The notes beneath the pieces were generated by a model, which ran no database searches, had not been told where the DNA came from, and saw only the letters and a program-made list of their open reading frames with translations. Made by a program: the position numbers and the translations under genes. A stretch of DNA of 64,000 nucleotides from Pratylenchus scribneri (lineage: Eukaryota; Nematoda; Chromadorea; Rhabditida; Pratylenchidae): positions 2,232,001 to 2,296,000 of the forward strand of contig JAQSEB010000019.1 in the NCBI GenBank assembly GCA_030063045.1. The letters run 5' to 3'. Shown piece by piece: positions 1 through 14,579 of this stretch. Numbering within the stretch: position 1 is the stretch's first letter; every line of letters begins with the position of its first letter.

Positions 1-840
1 AATCTTAAAATCAATTAAAATCATTGCTGAAATATCTATGCATTTATAATCGAATATTTTATATTTTGAAAAATCTTAAAAATTATAAATTTTCTTGCAA
101 TTAATTTTCTATTCTCAAGCTTCAAAAAAATACACTTCCATTAGTGATCGCCTGGCTATCGATAAATTTAAAATCTTAAAATCAATTTAAATCATTGCTG
201 AAATATCTATGCATTTATAATCGAATATTTTATATTTTGAAAAATCTTAAAAATTATAAATTTTCTTGCAATTAATTTTATATTCTCAAGCTTCAAAAAA
301 ATACACTTCCATTAGTGATCGCCTGGCTATCGATAAATTTAAAATCTTAAAATCAATTAAAATCTTTGCTGAAATAACTATGCATTTATAATCGAATATT
401 TTATATTTTGAAAAATCTTAAAAATTATAAATTTTCTTGCAATTAATTTTCTATTCTCAAGCTTCAAAAAAATACACTTCCATTAGTGATCGCCTGGCTA
501 TCGATAAATTTAAAATCTTAAAATCAATTAAAATCTTTGCTGAAATAACTATGCATTTATAATCGAATATTTTATATTTTGAAAAATCTTAAAAATTATA
601 AAATTTTCTTGCAATTAATTTTCTATTCTCAAGCTTCAAAAAAATACACTTCCATTAGTGATCGCCTGGCTATCGATAAATTTAAAATCTTAAAATCAAT
701 TAAAATCTTTGCTGAAATAACTATGCATTTATAATCGAATATTTTATATTTTGAAAAATCTTAAAAATTATAAATTTTCTTGCAATTAATTTCCTATTCT
801 CAAGCTTCAAAAAAATACACTTCCATTAGTGATCGCCTGG
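1..840. repeat. Satellite subdomain with ATCGAT, 171-bp units
   Basis: The first five monomers read GGCTATCGATAAATTTAAAATCTTAAAATC where nearly all later ones read GGCTATCTATAA...AATCTATAAAATC. The linked changes (ATCGAT for ATCTAT, AATCTTAAAATC for AATCTATAAAATC) define a homogeneous subfamily with 171-bp spacing that stops at the unit starting near 835. It probably extends beyond the left edge. Confidence 0.85.
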
Positions 841-3800
841 CTATCTATAAATTTAAAATCTATAAAATCAATTAAAATCATTGCTGAAATATCTATGCAT
901 TTATAATCGAATATTTTATATTTTGAAAAATCTTAAAAATTATAAAATTTTCTTGCAATTAATTTTCTATTCTCAAGCTTCAAAAAAATACACTTCCATT
1001 AGTGATCGCCTGGCTATCTATAAATTTAAAATCTATAAAATCAATTAAAATCATTGCTGAATTATCTATGCAAATGTAATCTAAAATTTTATATTTTGAA
1101 AAATCTTAAAAATTATAAAATTTTCTTGCAATTAATTTTCTATTCTCAAGCTTCAAAAAAATACACTTCCATTAGCGATCGCCTGGCTTTCTATAAATTT
1201 AAAATCTATAAAATCAATTAAAATCATTGCTGAATTTTATCTATGCATTTATAATCGAATATTTTATATTTTGAAAAATCTTAAAAATTATAAAATTTTC
1301 TTGCAATTAATTTCCTATTCTCAAGCTTCAAAAAAATACACTTCCATTAGCGATCGCCTGGCTTTCTATAAATTTAAAATCTATAAAATCAATTAAAATC
1401 ATTGCTGAATTTTATCTATGCATTTATAATCGAATATTTTATATTTTGAAAAATTTTAAAATTTCTAAATATTTTAGTCATTAATTTTCTATTCTCAAGC
1501 TTCAAAAAAATACACTTCCATTAGCGATCGCCTGGCTTTCTATAAATTTAAAATCTATAAAATCAATTAAAATCATTGCTGAATTATCTATGCAAATGTA
1601 ATCGAATATTTTATATTTTGAAAAATTTTAAAATTTCTAAATATTTTAGTCATTAATTTTCTATTCTCAAGCTTCAAAAAAATACACTTCCATTAGTGAT
1701 CGCCTGGCTATCTATAAATTTAAAATCTATAAAATCAATTAAAATCATTGCTGAATTATCTATGCATTTATAATCGAATATTTTATATTTTGAAAAATCT
1801 TAAAAATTATAAAATTTTCTTGCAATTAATTTCCTATTCTCAAGCTTCAAAAAAATACACTTCCATTAGCGATCGCCTGGCTTTCTATAAATTTAAAATC
1901 TATAAAATCAATTAAAATCATTGCTGAATTATCTATGCAAATGTAATCGAATATTTTATATTTTGAAAAATTTTAAAATTTCTAAATATTTTAGTCATTA
2001 ATTTTCTATTCTCAAGCTTCAAAAAAATACACTTCCATTAGTGATCGCCTGGCTATCTATAAATTTAAAATCTATAAAATCAATTAAAATCATTGCTGAA
2101 TTATCTATGCATTTATAATCGAATATTTTATATTTTGAAAAATCTTAAAAATTATAAAATTTTCTTGCAATTAATTTCCTATTCTCAAGCTTCAAAAAAA
2201 TACACTTCCATTAGCGATCGCCTGGCTTTCTATAAATTTAAAATCTATAAAATCAATTAAAATCATTGCTGAATTATCTATGCATTTATAATCGAATATT
2301 TTATATTTTGAAAAATCTTAAAAATTATAAAATTTTCTTGCAATTAATTTTCTATTCTCAAGCTTCAAAAAAATACACTTCCATTAGTGATCGCCTGGCT
2401 ATCTATAAATTTAAAATCTATAAAATCAATTAAAATCATTGCTGAATTATCTATGCATTTATAATCGAATATTTTATATTTTGAAAAATCTTAAAAATTA
2501 TAAAATTTTCTTGCAATTAATTTCCTATTCTCAAGCTTCAAAAAAATACACTTCCATTAGCGATCGCCTGGCTTTCTATAAATTTAAAATCTATAAAATC
2601 AATTAAAATCATTGCTGAATTATCTATGCAAATGTAATCGAATATTTTATATTTTGAAAAATTTTAAAATTTCTAAATATTTTAGTCATTAATTTTCTAT
2701 TCTCAAGCTTCAAAAAAATACACTTCCATTAGTGATCGCCTGGCTATCTATAAATTTAAAATCTATAAAATCAATTAAAATCATTGCTGAAATATCTATG
2801 CATTTATAATCGAATATTTTATATTTTGAAAAATCTTAAAAATTATAAATTTTTTTTGCAATTAATTTTCTATTCTCAAGCTTCAAAAAAATACACTTCC
2901 ATTAGTGATCGCCTGGCTATCTATAAATTTAAAATCTATAAAATCAATTAAAATCATTGCTGAATTATCTATGCAAATGTAATCTAAAATTTTATATTTT
3001 GAAAAATCTTAAAATTTATAAATATTCTAGTCATTAATTTTCTATTCTCAAGTCTCAAAAAAATACACTTCCATTAGTGATCGCCTGGCTATCTATAAAT
3101 TTAAAATCTATAAAATCAATTAAAATCATTGCTGAAATATCTATGCATTTATAATCGAATATTTTATATTTTGAAAAATCTTAAAAATTATAAATATTCT
3201 AGTCATTAATTTTCTATTCTCAAGTCTCAAAAAATACACTTCCATTAACGATCGCATGGCTATCTATAAATTTAAAATCTATAAAATCAATTAAAATCAT
3301 TGCTGAAATATCTATGCATTTATAATCGAATATTTTATATTTTGAAAAATTTTAAAAATTATAAATTTTTTTTGCAATTAATTTTCTATTCTCAAGCTTC
3401 AAAAAAATACACTTCCATTAGTGATCGCCTGGCTATCTATAAATTTAAAATCTATAAAATCAATTAAAATCATTGCTGAATTATCTAAGCATTTATAATC
3501 GAATATTTTATATTTTGAAAAATTTTAAAATTTCTAAATATTTTAGTCATTAATTTTCTATTCTCAAGCTTCAAAAAAATACACTTCCATTAGTGATCGC
3601 CTGGCTATCTATAAATTTAAAATCTATAAAATCAATTAAAATCATTGCTGAAATATCTATGCATTTATAATCGAATATTTTATATTTTGAAAAATCTTAA
3701 AAATTATAAATATTCAGTCATTAATTTTCTATTCTCAAGTCTCAAAAAATACACTTCCATTAACGATCGCATGGCTATCTATAAATTTAAAATCTATAAA

Positions 3801-4380
3801 ATCAATTAAAATCATTGCTGAAATATCTATGCATTTATAATCGAATATTTTATATTTTGAAAAATTTTAAAATTTCTAAATATTTTAGTCATTAATTTTC
3901 TATTCTCAAGCTTCAAAAAAATACACTTCCATTAGTGAGCCTGGCTATCTATAAATTTAAAATCTATAAAATCAATTAAAATCATTGCTGAAATATCTAT
4001 GCATTTATAATCGAATATTTTATATTTTGAAAAATTTTAAAAATTATAAATTTTTTTTGCAATTAATTTTCTATTCTCAAGCTTCAAAAAAATACACTTC
4101 CATTAGTGATCGCCTGGCTATCTATAAATTTAAAATCTATAAAATCAATTAAAATCATTGCTGAATTATCTATGCAAATGTAATCTAAAATTTTATATTT
4201 TGAAAAATCTTAAAATTTATAAATATTCTAGTCATTAATTTTCTATTCTCAAGTCTCAAAAAATACACTTCCATTAACGATCGCATGGCTATCTATAAAT
4301 TTAAAATCTATAAAATCAATTAAAATCATTGCTGAATTATCTATGCAAATGTAATCTAAAATTTTATATTTTGAAAAATC

Positions 4381-7300
4381 TTAAAATTTATAAATATTCT
4401 AGTCATTAATTTTCTATTCTCAAGTCTCAAAAAATACACTTCCATTAACGATCGCATGGCTATCTATAAATTTAAAATCTATAAAATCAATTAAAATCAT
4501 TGCTGAAATATCTATGCATTTATAATCGAATATTTTATATTTTGAAAAATCTTAAAAATTATAAATATTCTAGTCATTAATTTTCTATTCTCAAGTCTCA
4601 AAAAATACACTTCCATTAACGATCGCATGGCTATCTATAAATTTAAAATCTATAAAATCAATTAAAATCATTGCTGAAATATCTATGCATTTATAATCGA
4701 ATATTTTATATTTTGAAAAATTTTAAAATTTCTAAATATTTTAGTCATTAATTTTCTATTCTCAAGCTTCAAAAAAATACACTTCCATTAGTGATCGCCT
4801 GGCTATCTATAAATTTAAAATCTATAAAATCAATTAAAATCATTGCTGAAATATCTATGCATTTATAATCGAATATTTTATATTTTGAAAAATTTTAAAA
4901 TTTCTAAATATTTTAGTCATTAATTTTCTATTCTCAAGCTTCAAAAAAATACACTTCCATTAGTGATCGCCGGCTATCTATAAATTTAAAATCTATAAAA
5001 TCAATTAAAATCATTGCTGAATTATCTTGCATTTATAATCGAATATTTTATATTTTGAAAAATCTTAAAAATTATAAAATTTTCTTGCAATTAATTTCCT
5101 ATTCTCAAGCTTCAAAAAAATACACTTCCATTAGTGATCGCCTGGCTATCTATAAATTTAAAATCTATAAAATCAATTAAAATCATTGCTGAATAATCTA
5201 TGCATTTATAATCGAATATTTTATATTTTGAAAAATCTTAAAAATTATAAAATTTTCTTGCAATTAATTTTCTATTCTCAAGCTTCAAAAAATACACTTC
5301 CATTAGCGATCGCCTGGCTTTCTATAAATTTAAAATCTATAAAATCAATTAAAATCATTGCTGAATTATCTATGCAAATGTAATCGAATATTTTATATTT
5401 TGAAAAATTTTAAAATTTCTAAATATTTTAGTCATTAATTTTCTATTCTCAAGCTTCAAAAAAATACACTTCCATTAGTGATCGCCTGGCTATCTATAAA
5501 TTTAAAATCTATAAAATCAATTAAAATCATTGCTGAAATATCTATGCATTTATAATCGAATATTTTATATTTTGAAAAATCTTAAAAATTATAAATTTTT
5601 TTTGCAATTAATTTTCTATTCTCAAGCTTCAAAAAAATACACTTCCATTAGTGATCGCCTGGCTATCTATAAATTTAAAATCTATAAAATCAATTAAAAT
5701 CATTGCTGAATTATCTATGCAAATGTAATCTAAAATTTTATATTTTGAAAAATCTTAAAATTTATAAATATTCTAGTCATTAATTTTCTATTCTCAAGTC
5801 TCAAAAAATACACTTCCATTAACGATCGCATGGCTATCTATAAATTTAAAATCTATAAAATCAATTAAAATCATTGCTGAAATATCTATGCATTTATAAT
5901 CGAATATTTTATATTTTGAAAAATCTTAAAAATTATAAATATTCTAGTCATTAATTTTCTATTCTCAAGTCTCAAAAAATACACTTCCATTAACGATCGC
6001 ATGGCTATCTATAAATTTAAAATCTATAAAATCAATTAAAATCATTGCTGAAATATCTATGCATTTATAATCGAATATTTTATATTTTGAAAAATCTTAA
6101 AAATTATAAATATTCTAGTCATTAATTTTCTATTCTCAAGTCTCAAAAAATACACTTCCATTAGTGATCGCCTGGCTATCTATAAATTTAAAATCTATAA
6201 AATCAATTAAAATCATTGCTGAAATATCTATGCATTTATAATCGAATATTTTATATTTTGAAAAATTTTAAAATTTCTAAATATTTTAGTCATTAATTTT
6301 CTATTCTCAAGTCTCAAAAAATACACTTCCATTAACGATCGCATGGCTATCTATAAATTTAAAATCTATAAAATCAATTAAAATCATTGCTGAAATATCT
6401 ATGCATTTATAATCGAATATTTTATATTTTGAAAAATTTTAAAATTTCTAAATATTTTAGTCATTAATTTTCTATTCTCAAGCTTCAAAAAAATACACTT
6501 CCATTAGTGATCGCCTGGCTATCTATAAATTTAAAATCTATAAAATCAATTAAAATCATTGCTGAAATATCTATGCATTTATAATCGAATATTTTATATT
6601 TTGAAAAATCTTAAAAATTATAAATTTTTTTTGCAATTAATTTTCTATTCTCAAGCTTCAAAAAAATACACTTCCATTAGTGATCGCCTGGCTATCTATA
6701 AATTTAAAATCTATAAAATCAATTAAAATCATTGCTGAATTATCTATGCAAATGTAATCTAAAATTTTATATTTTGAAAAATCTTAAAATTTATAAATAT
6801 TCTAGTCATTAATTTTCTATTCTCAAGTCTCAAAAAATACACTTCCATTAACGATCGCATGGCTATCTATAAATTTAAAATCTATAAAATCAATTAAAAT
6901 CATTGCTGAAATATCTATGCATTTATAATCGAATATTTTATATTTTGAAAAATCTTAAAAATTATAAATTTTTTTTGCAATTAATTTTCTATTCTCAAGT
7001 CTCAAAAAATACACTTCCATTAACGATCGCATGGCTATCTATAAATTTAAAATCTATAAAATCAATTAAAATCATTGCTGAAATATCTATGCATTTATAA
7101 TCGAATATTTTATATTTTGAAAAATCTTAAAAATTATAAATTTTTTTTGCAATTAATTTTCTATTCTCAAGCTTCAAAAAAATACACTTCCATTAGTGAT
7201 CGCCTGGCTATCTATAAATTTAAAATCTATAAAATCAATTAAAATCATTGCTGAAATATCTATGCATTTATAATCGAATATTTTATATTTTGAAAAATCT

Positions 7301-9180
7301 TAAAAATTATAAATATTCTAGTCATTAATTTTCTATTCTCAAGTCTCAAAAAATACACTTCCATTAACGATCGCATGGCTATCTATAAATTTAAAATCTA
7401 TAAAATCAATTAAAATCATTGCTGAAATATCTATGCATTTATAATCGAATATTTTATATTTTGAAAAATCTTAAAATTTATAAATATTCTAGTCATTAAT
7501 TTTCTATTCTCAAGTCTCAAAAAATACACTTCCATTAACGATCGCATGGCTATCTATAAATTTAAAATCTATAAAATCAATTAAAATCATTGCTGAAATA
7601 TCTATGCATTTATAATCGAATATTTTATATTTTGAAAAATCTTAAAAATTATAAATATTCTAGTCATTAATTTTCTATTCTCAAGTCTCAAAAAATACAC
7701 TTCCATTAACGATCGCATGGCTATCTATAAATTTAAAATCTATAAAATCAATTAAAATCATTGCTGAAATATCTATGCATTTATAATCGAATATTTTATA
7801 TTTTGAAAAATTTTAAAATTTCTAAATATTTTAGTCATTAATTTTCTATTCTCAAGCTTCAAAAAAATACACTTCCATTAGTGATCGCCTGGCTATCTAT
7901 AAATTTAAAATCTATAAAATCAATTAAAATCATTGCTGAAATATCTATGCATTTATAATCGAATATTTTATATTTTGAAAAATTTTAAAATTTCTAAATA
8001 TTTTAGTCATTAATTTTCTATTCTCAAGCTTCAAAAAAATACACTTCCATTAGTGATCGCCGGCTATCTATAAATTTAAAATCTATAAAATCAATTAAAA
8101 TCATTGCTGAATTATCTTGCATTTATAATCGAATATTTTATATTTTGAAAAATCTTAAAAATTATAAAATTTTCTTGCAATTAATTTCCTATTCTCAAGC
8201 TTCAAAAAAATACACTTCCATTAGTGATCGCCTGGCTATCTATAAATTTAAAATCTATAAAATCAATTAAAATCATTGCTGAATAATCTATGCATTTATA
8301 ATCGAATATTTTATATTTTGAAAAATCTTAAAAATTATAAAATTTTCTTGCAATTAATTTTCTATTCTCAAGCTTCAAAAAATACACTTCCATTAGCGAT
8401 CGCCTGGCTTTCTATAAATTTAAAATCTATAAAATCAATTAAAATCATTGCTGAATTATCTATGCAAATGTAATCGAATATTTTATATTTTGAAAAATTT
8501 TAAAATTTCTAAATATTTTAGTCATTAATTTTCTATTCTCAAGCTTCAAAAAAATACACTTCCATTAGTGATCGCCTGGCTATCTATAAATTTAAAATCT
8601 ATAAAATCAATTAAAATCATTGCTGAAATATCTATGCATTTATAATCGAATATTTTATATTTTGAAAAATCTTAAAAATTATAAATTTTTTTTGCAATTA
8701 ATTTTCTATTCTCAAGCTTCAAAAAAATACACTTCCATTAGTGATCGCCTGGCTATCTATAAATTTAAAATCTATAAAATCAATTAAAATCATTGCTGAA
8801 TTATCTATGCAAATGTAATCTAAAATTTTATATTTTGAAAAATCTTAAAATTTATAAATATTCTAGTCATTAATTTTCTATTCTCAAGTCTCAAAAAATA
8901 CACTTCCATTAACGATCGCATGGCTATCTATAAATTTAAAATCTATAAAATCAATTAAAATCATTGCTGAAATATCTATGCATTTATAATCGAATATTTT
9001 ATATTTTGAAAAATCTTAAAAATTATAAATATTCTAGTCATTAATTTTCTATTCTCAAGTCTCAAAAAATACACTTCCATTAACTATCGCATGGCTATCT
9101 ATAAATTTAAAATCTATAAAATCAATTAAAATCATTGCTGAAATATCTATGCATTTATAATCGAATATTTTATATTTTGA
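4381..9180. repeat. 1.7-kb block duplicated with 3,090-bp shift
   Basis: Positions 4,381-6,090 and 7,471-9,180 carry the same succession of about ten monomers, including rare private changes: GATCGCCGGC (one base lost from CCTGG), GAATTATCTTGCATT (two bases lost) and TTGCTGAATAATC. Near the right end there is one mismatch (TAACGATCGC at 5,991, TAACTATCGC at 9,081), and the copies diverge around 9,183. The two segments between (6,091-7,470) are other monomers, so the copy event moved a multi-monomer block. Confidence 0.85.
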
Positions 9181-10640
9181 AAAATTTTAAAATTTCTAAA
9201 TATTTTAGTCATTAATTTTCTATTCTCAAGCTTCAAAAAAATACACTTCCATTAGTGATCGCCTGGCTATCTATAAATTTAAAATCAATTAAAATCATTG
9301 CTGAAATATCTATGCATTTATAATCGAATATTTTATATTTTGAAAAATCTTAAAAATTATAAATTTTTTTTGCAATTAATTTTCTATTCTCAAGCTTCAA
9401 AAAAATACACTTCCATTAGTGATCGCCTGGCTATCTATAAATTTAAAATCTATAAAATCAATTAAAATCATTGCTGAATTATCTATGCAAATGTAATCTA
9501 AAATTTTATATTTTGAAAAATCTTAAAATTTATAAATATTCTAGTCATTAATTTTCTATTCTCAAGTCTCAAAAAATACACTTCCATTAACGATCGCATG
9601 GCTATCTATAAATTTAAAATCTATAAAATCAATTAAAATCATTGCTGAAATATCTATGCATTTATAATCGAATATTTTATATTTTGAAAAATCTTAAAAA
9701 TTATAAATATTCTAGTCATTAATTTTCTATTCTCAAGTCTCAAAAAATACACTTCCATTAACTATCGCATGGCTATCTATAAATTTAAAATCTATAAAAT
9801 CAATTAAAATCATTGCTGAAATATCTATGCATTTATAATCGAATATTTTATATTTTGAAAAATTTTAAAATTTCTAAATATTTTAGTCATTAATTTTCTA
9901 TTCTCAAGCTTCAAAAAAATACACTTCCATTAGTGATCGCCTGGCTATCTATAAATTTAAAATCAATTAAAATCATTGCTGAAATATCTATGCATTTATA
10001 ATCGAATATTTTATATTTTGAAAAATCTTAAAAATTATAAATTTTTTTTGCAATTAATTTTCTATTCTCAAGCTTCAAAAAAATACACTTCCATTAGTGA
10101 TCGCCTGGCTATCTATAAATTTAAAATCTATAAAATCAATTAAAATCATTGCTGAATTATCTATGCAAATGTAATCTAAAATTTTATATTTTGAAAAATC
10201 TTAAAATTTATAAATATTCTAGTCATTAATTTTCTATTCTCAAGTCTCAAAAAATACACTTCCATTAACGATCGCATGGCTATCTATAAATTTAAAATCT
10301 ATAAAATCAATTAAAATCATTGCTGAAATATCTATGCATTTATAATCGAATATTTTATATTTTGAAAAATCTTAAAAATTATAAATATTCTAGTCATTAA
10401 TTTTCTATTCTCAAGTCTCAAAAAATACACTTCCATTAACGATCGCATGGCTATCTATAAATTTAAAATCTATAAAATCAATTAAAATCATTGCTGAAAT
10501 ATCTATGCATTTATAATCGAATATTTTATATTTTGAAAAATCTTAAAAATTATAAATATTCTAGTCATTAATTTTCTATTCTCAAGTCTCAAAAAATACA
10601 CTTCCATTAACTATCGCATGGCTATCTATAAATTTAAAAT
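8590..10640. repeat. Tetramer/pentamer higher-order repeat, 678-bp period
   Basis: The private variant TAACTATCGC occurs at 9,081, 9,759 and 10,608. A 10-bp deletion in the linker (AAATTTAAAATCAATTAAAA without CTATAAAATC) is shared at about 9,275 and 9,953, also 678 bp apart. The order of subtypes between these marks is the same, so four-monomer blocks were copied, the last spacing (849 bp) having one extra monomer. Confidence 0.8.
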
Positions 10641-13600
10641 CTATAAAATCAATTAAAATCATTGCTGAAATATCTATGCATTTATAATCGAATATTTTAT
10701 ATTTTGAAAAATTTTAAAATTTCTAAATATTTTAGTCATTAATTTTCTATTCTCAAGCTTCAAAAAAATACACTTCCATTAGTGATCGCCTGGCTATCTA
10801 TAAATTTAAAATCTATAAAATCAATTAAAATCATTGCTGAAATATCTATGCATTTATAATCGAATATTTTATATTTTGAAAAATCTTAAAAATTATAAAT
10901 TTTTTTTGCAATTAATTTTCTATTCTCAAGCTTCAAAAAAATACACTTCCATTAGTGATCGCCTGGCTATCTATAAATTTAAAATCTATAAAATCAATTA
11001 AAATCATTGCTGAATTATCTATGCAAATGTAATCTAAAATTTTATATTTTGAAAAATCTTAAAATTTATAAATATTCTAGTCATTAATTTTCTATTCTCA
11101 AGTCTCAAAAAATACACTTCCATTAACGATCGCATGGCTATCTATAAATTTAAAATCTATAAAATCAATTAAAATCATTGCTGAAATATCTATGCATTTA
11201 TAATCGAATATTTTATATTTTGAAAAATCTTAAAAATTATAAATATTCTAGTCATTAATTTTCTATTCTCAAGTCTCAAAAAATACACTTCCATTAACGA
11301 TCGCATGGCTATCTATAAATTTAAAATCTATAAAATCAATTAAAATCATTGCTGAAATATCTATGCATTTATAATCGAATATTTTATATTTTGAAAAATC
11401 TTAAAAATTATAAATTTTTTTTGCAATTAATTTTCTATTCTCAAGCTTCAAAAAAATACACTTCCATTAGTGATCGCCTGGCTATCTATAAATTTAAAAT
11501 CTATAAAATCAATTAAAATCATTGCTGAAATATCTATGCATTTATAATCGAATATTTTATATTTTGAAAAATCTTAAAAATTATAAATATTCTAGTCATT
11601 AATTTTCTATTCTCAAGTCTCAAAAAATACACTTCCATTAACAATCGCATGGCTATCTATAAATTTAAAATCTATAAAATCAATTAAAATCATTGCTGAA
11701 ATATCTATGTATTTATAATCGAATATTTTATATTTTGAAAAATCTTAAAAATTATAAATTTTTTTTGCAATTAATTTTCTATTCTCAAGCTTCAAAAAAA
11801 TACACTTCCATTAGTGATCGCCTGGCTATCTATAAATTTAAAATCTATAAAATCAATTAAAATCATTGCTGAAATATCTATGCATTTATAATCGAATATT
11901 TTATATTTTGAAAAATCTTAAAAATTATAAATTTTTTTTGCAATTAATTTTCTATTCTCAAGCTTCAAAAAAATACACTTCCATTAGCCTGGCTATCTAT
12001 AAATTTAAAATCTATAAAATCAATTAAAATCATTGCTGAAATATCTATGCATTTATAATCGAATATTTTATATTTTGAAAAATCTTAAAAATTATAAATA
12101 TTCTTGCAATTAATTTTCTATTCTCAAGCTTCAAAAAATACACTTCCATTAGCGATCGCCTGGCTTTCTATAAATTTAAAATCTATAAAATCAATTAAAA
12201 TCATTGCTGAATTATCTATGCAAATGTAATCGATTATTTTATATTTTGAAAAATTTTAAAATTTCTAAATATTTTAGTCATTAATTTTCTATTCTCAAGC
12301 TTCAAAAAAATACACTTCCATTAGTGATCGCCTGGCTATCTATAAATTTAAAATCTATAAAATCAATTAAAATCATTGCTGAAATATCTATGCATTTATA
12401 ATCGAATATTTTATATTTTGAAAAATCTTAAAAATTATAAATTTTTTTTGCAATTAATTTTCTATTCTCAAGTCTCAAAAAATACACTTCCATTAACGAT
12501 CGCATGGCTATCTATAAATTTAAAATCTATAAAATCAATTAAAATCATTGCTGAAATATCTATGCATTTATAATCGAATATTTTATATTTTGAAAAATCT
12601 TAAAAATTATAAATTTTTTTTGCAATTAATTTTCTATTCTCAAGCTTCAAAAAAATACACTTCCATTAGTGATCGCCTGGCTATCTATAAATTTAAAATC
12701 TATAAAATCAATTAAAATCATTGCTGAAATATCTATGCATTTATAATCGAATATTTTATATTTTGAAAAATCTTAAAAATTATAAATATTCTTGCAATTA
12801 ATTTTCTATTCTCAAGCTTCAAAAAATACACTTCCATTAGCGATCGCCTGGCTTTCTATAAATTTAAAATCTATAAAATCAATTAAAATCATTGCTGAAT
12901 TATCTATGCAAATGTAATCGATTATTTTATATTTTGAAAAATTTTAAAATTTCTAAATATTTTAGTCATTAATTTTCTATTCTCAAGCTTCAAAAAAATA
13001 CACTTCCATTAGTGATCGCCTGGCTATCTATAAATTTAAAATCTATAAAATCAATTAAAATCATTGCTGAAATATCTATGCATTTATAATCGAATATTTT
13101 ATATTTTGAAAAATCTTAAAAATTATAAATTTTTTTTGCAATTAATTTTCTATTCTCAAGCTTCAAAAAAATACACTTCCATTAGTGATCGCCTGGCTAT
13201 CTATAAATTTAAAATCTATAAAATCAATTAAAATCATTGCTGAATTATCTATGCAAATGTAATCTAAAATTTTATATTTTGAAAAATCTTAAAATTTATA
13301 AATATTCTAGTCATTAATTTTCTATTCTCAAGTCTCAAAAAATACACTTCCATTAACGATCGCATGGCTATCTATAAATTTAAAATCTATAAAATCAATT
13401 AAAATCATTGCTGAAATATCTATGCATTTATAATCGAATATTTTATATTTTGAAAAATCTTAAAAATTATAAATATTCTAGTCATTAATTTTCTATTCTC
13501 AAGTCTCAAGAAATACACTTCCATTAACGATCGCATGGCTATCTATAAATTTAAAATCTATAAAATCAATTAAAATCATTGCTGAAATATCTATGCATTT

Positions 13601-14579
13601 ATAATCGAATATTTTATATTTTGAAAAATTTTAAAATTTCTAAATATTTTAGTCATTAATTTTCTATTCTCAAGCTTCAAAAAAATACACTTCCATTAGT
13701 GATCGCCTGGCTATCTATAAATTTAAAATCTATAAAATCAATTAAAATCATTGCTGAATTATCTATGCAAATGTAATCTAAAATTTTATATTTTGAAAAA
13801 TCTTAAAATTTATAAATATTCTAGTCATTAATTTTCTATTCTCAAGTCTCAAAAAAATACACTTCCATTAGTGATCGCCTGGCTATCTATAAATTTAAAA
13901 TCTATAAAATCAATTAAAATCATTGCTGAATTATCTTGCATTTATAATCGAATATTTTATATTTTGAAAAATCTTAAAAATTATAAAATTTTCTTGCAAT
14001 TAATTTTCTATTCTCAAGCTTCAAAAAAATACACTTCCATTAGTGATCGCCTGGCTATCTATAAATTTAAAATCTATAAAATCAATTAAAATCATTGCTG
14101 AAATATCTATGCATTTATAATCGAATATTTTATATTTTGAAAAATCTTAAAAATTATAAAATTTTCTTGCAATTAATTTTCTATTCTCAAGCTTCAAAAA
14201 AATACACTTCCATTAGTGATCGCCTGGCTATCTATAAATTTAAAATCTATAAAATCAATTAAAATCATTGCTGAATTATCTATGCAAATGTAATCGAATA
14301 TTTTATATTTTGAAAAATTTTAAAATTTCTAAATATTTTAGTCATTAATTTTCTATTCTCAAGCTTCAAAAAAATACACTTCCATTAGTGATCGCCGGCT
14401 ATCTATAAATTCAAAATCTATAAAATCAATTAAAATCATTGCTGAATTATCTATGCATTTATAATCGAATATTTTATATTTTGAAAAATCTTAAAAATTA
14501 TAAAATTTTCTTGCAATTAATTTTCTATTCTCAAGCTTCAAAAAAATAAACTTCCATTAGTGATCGCCTGGCTATCTAT

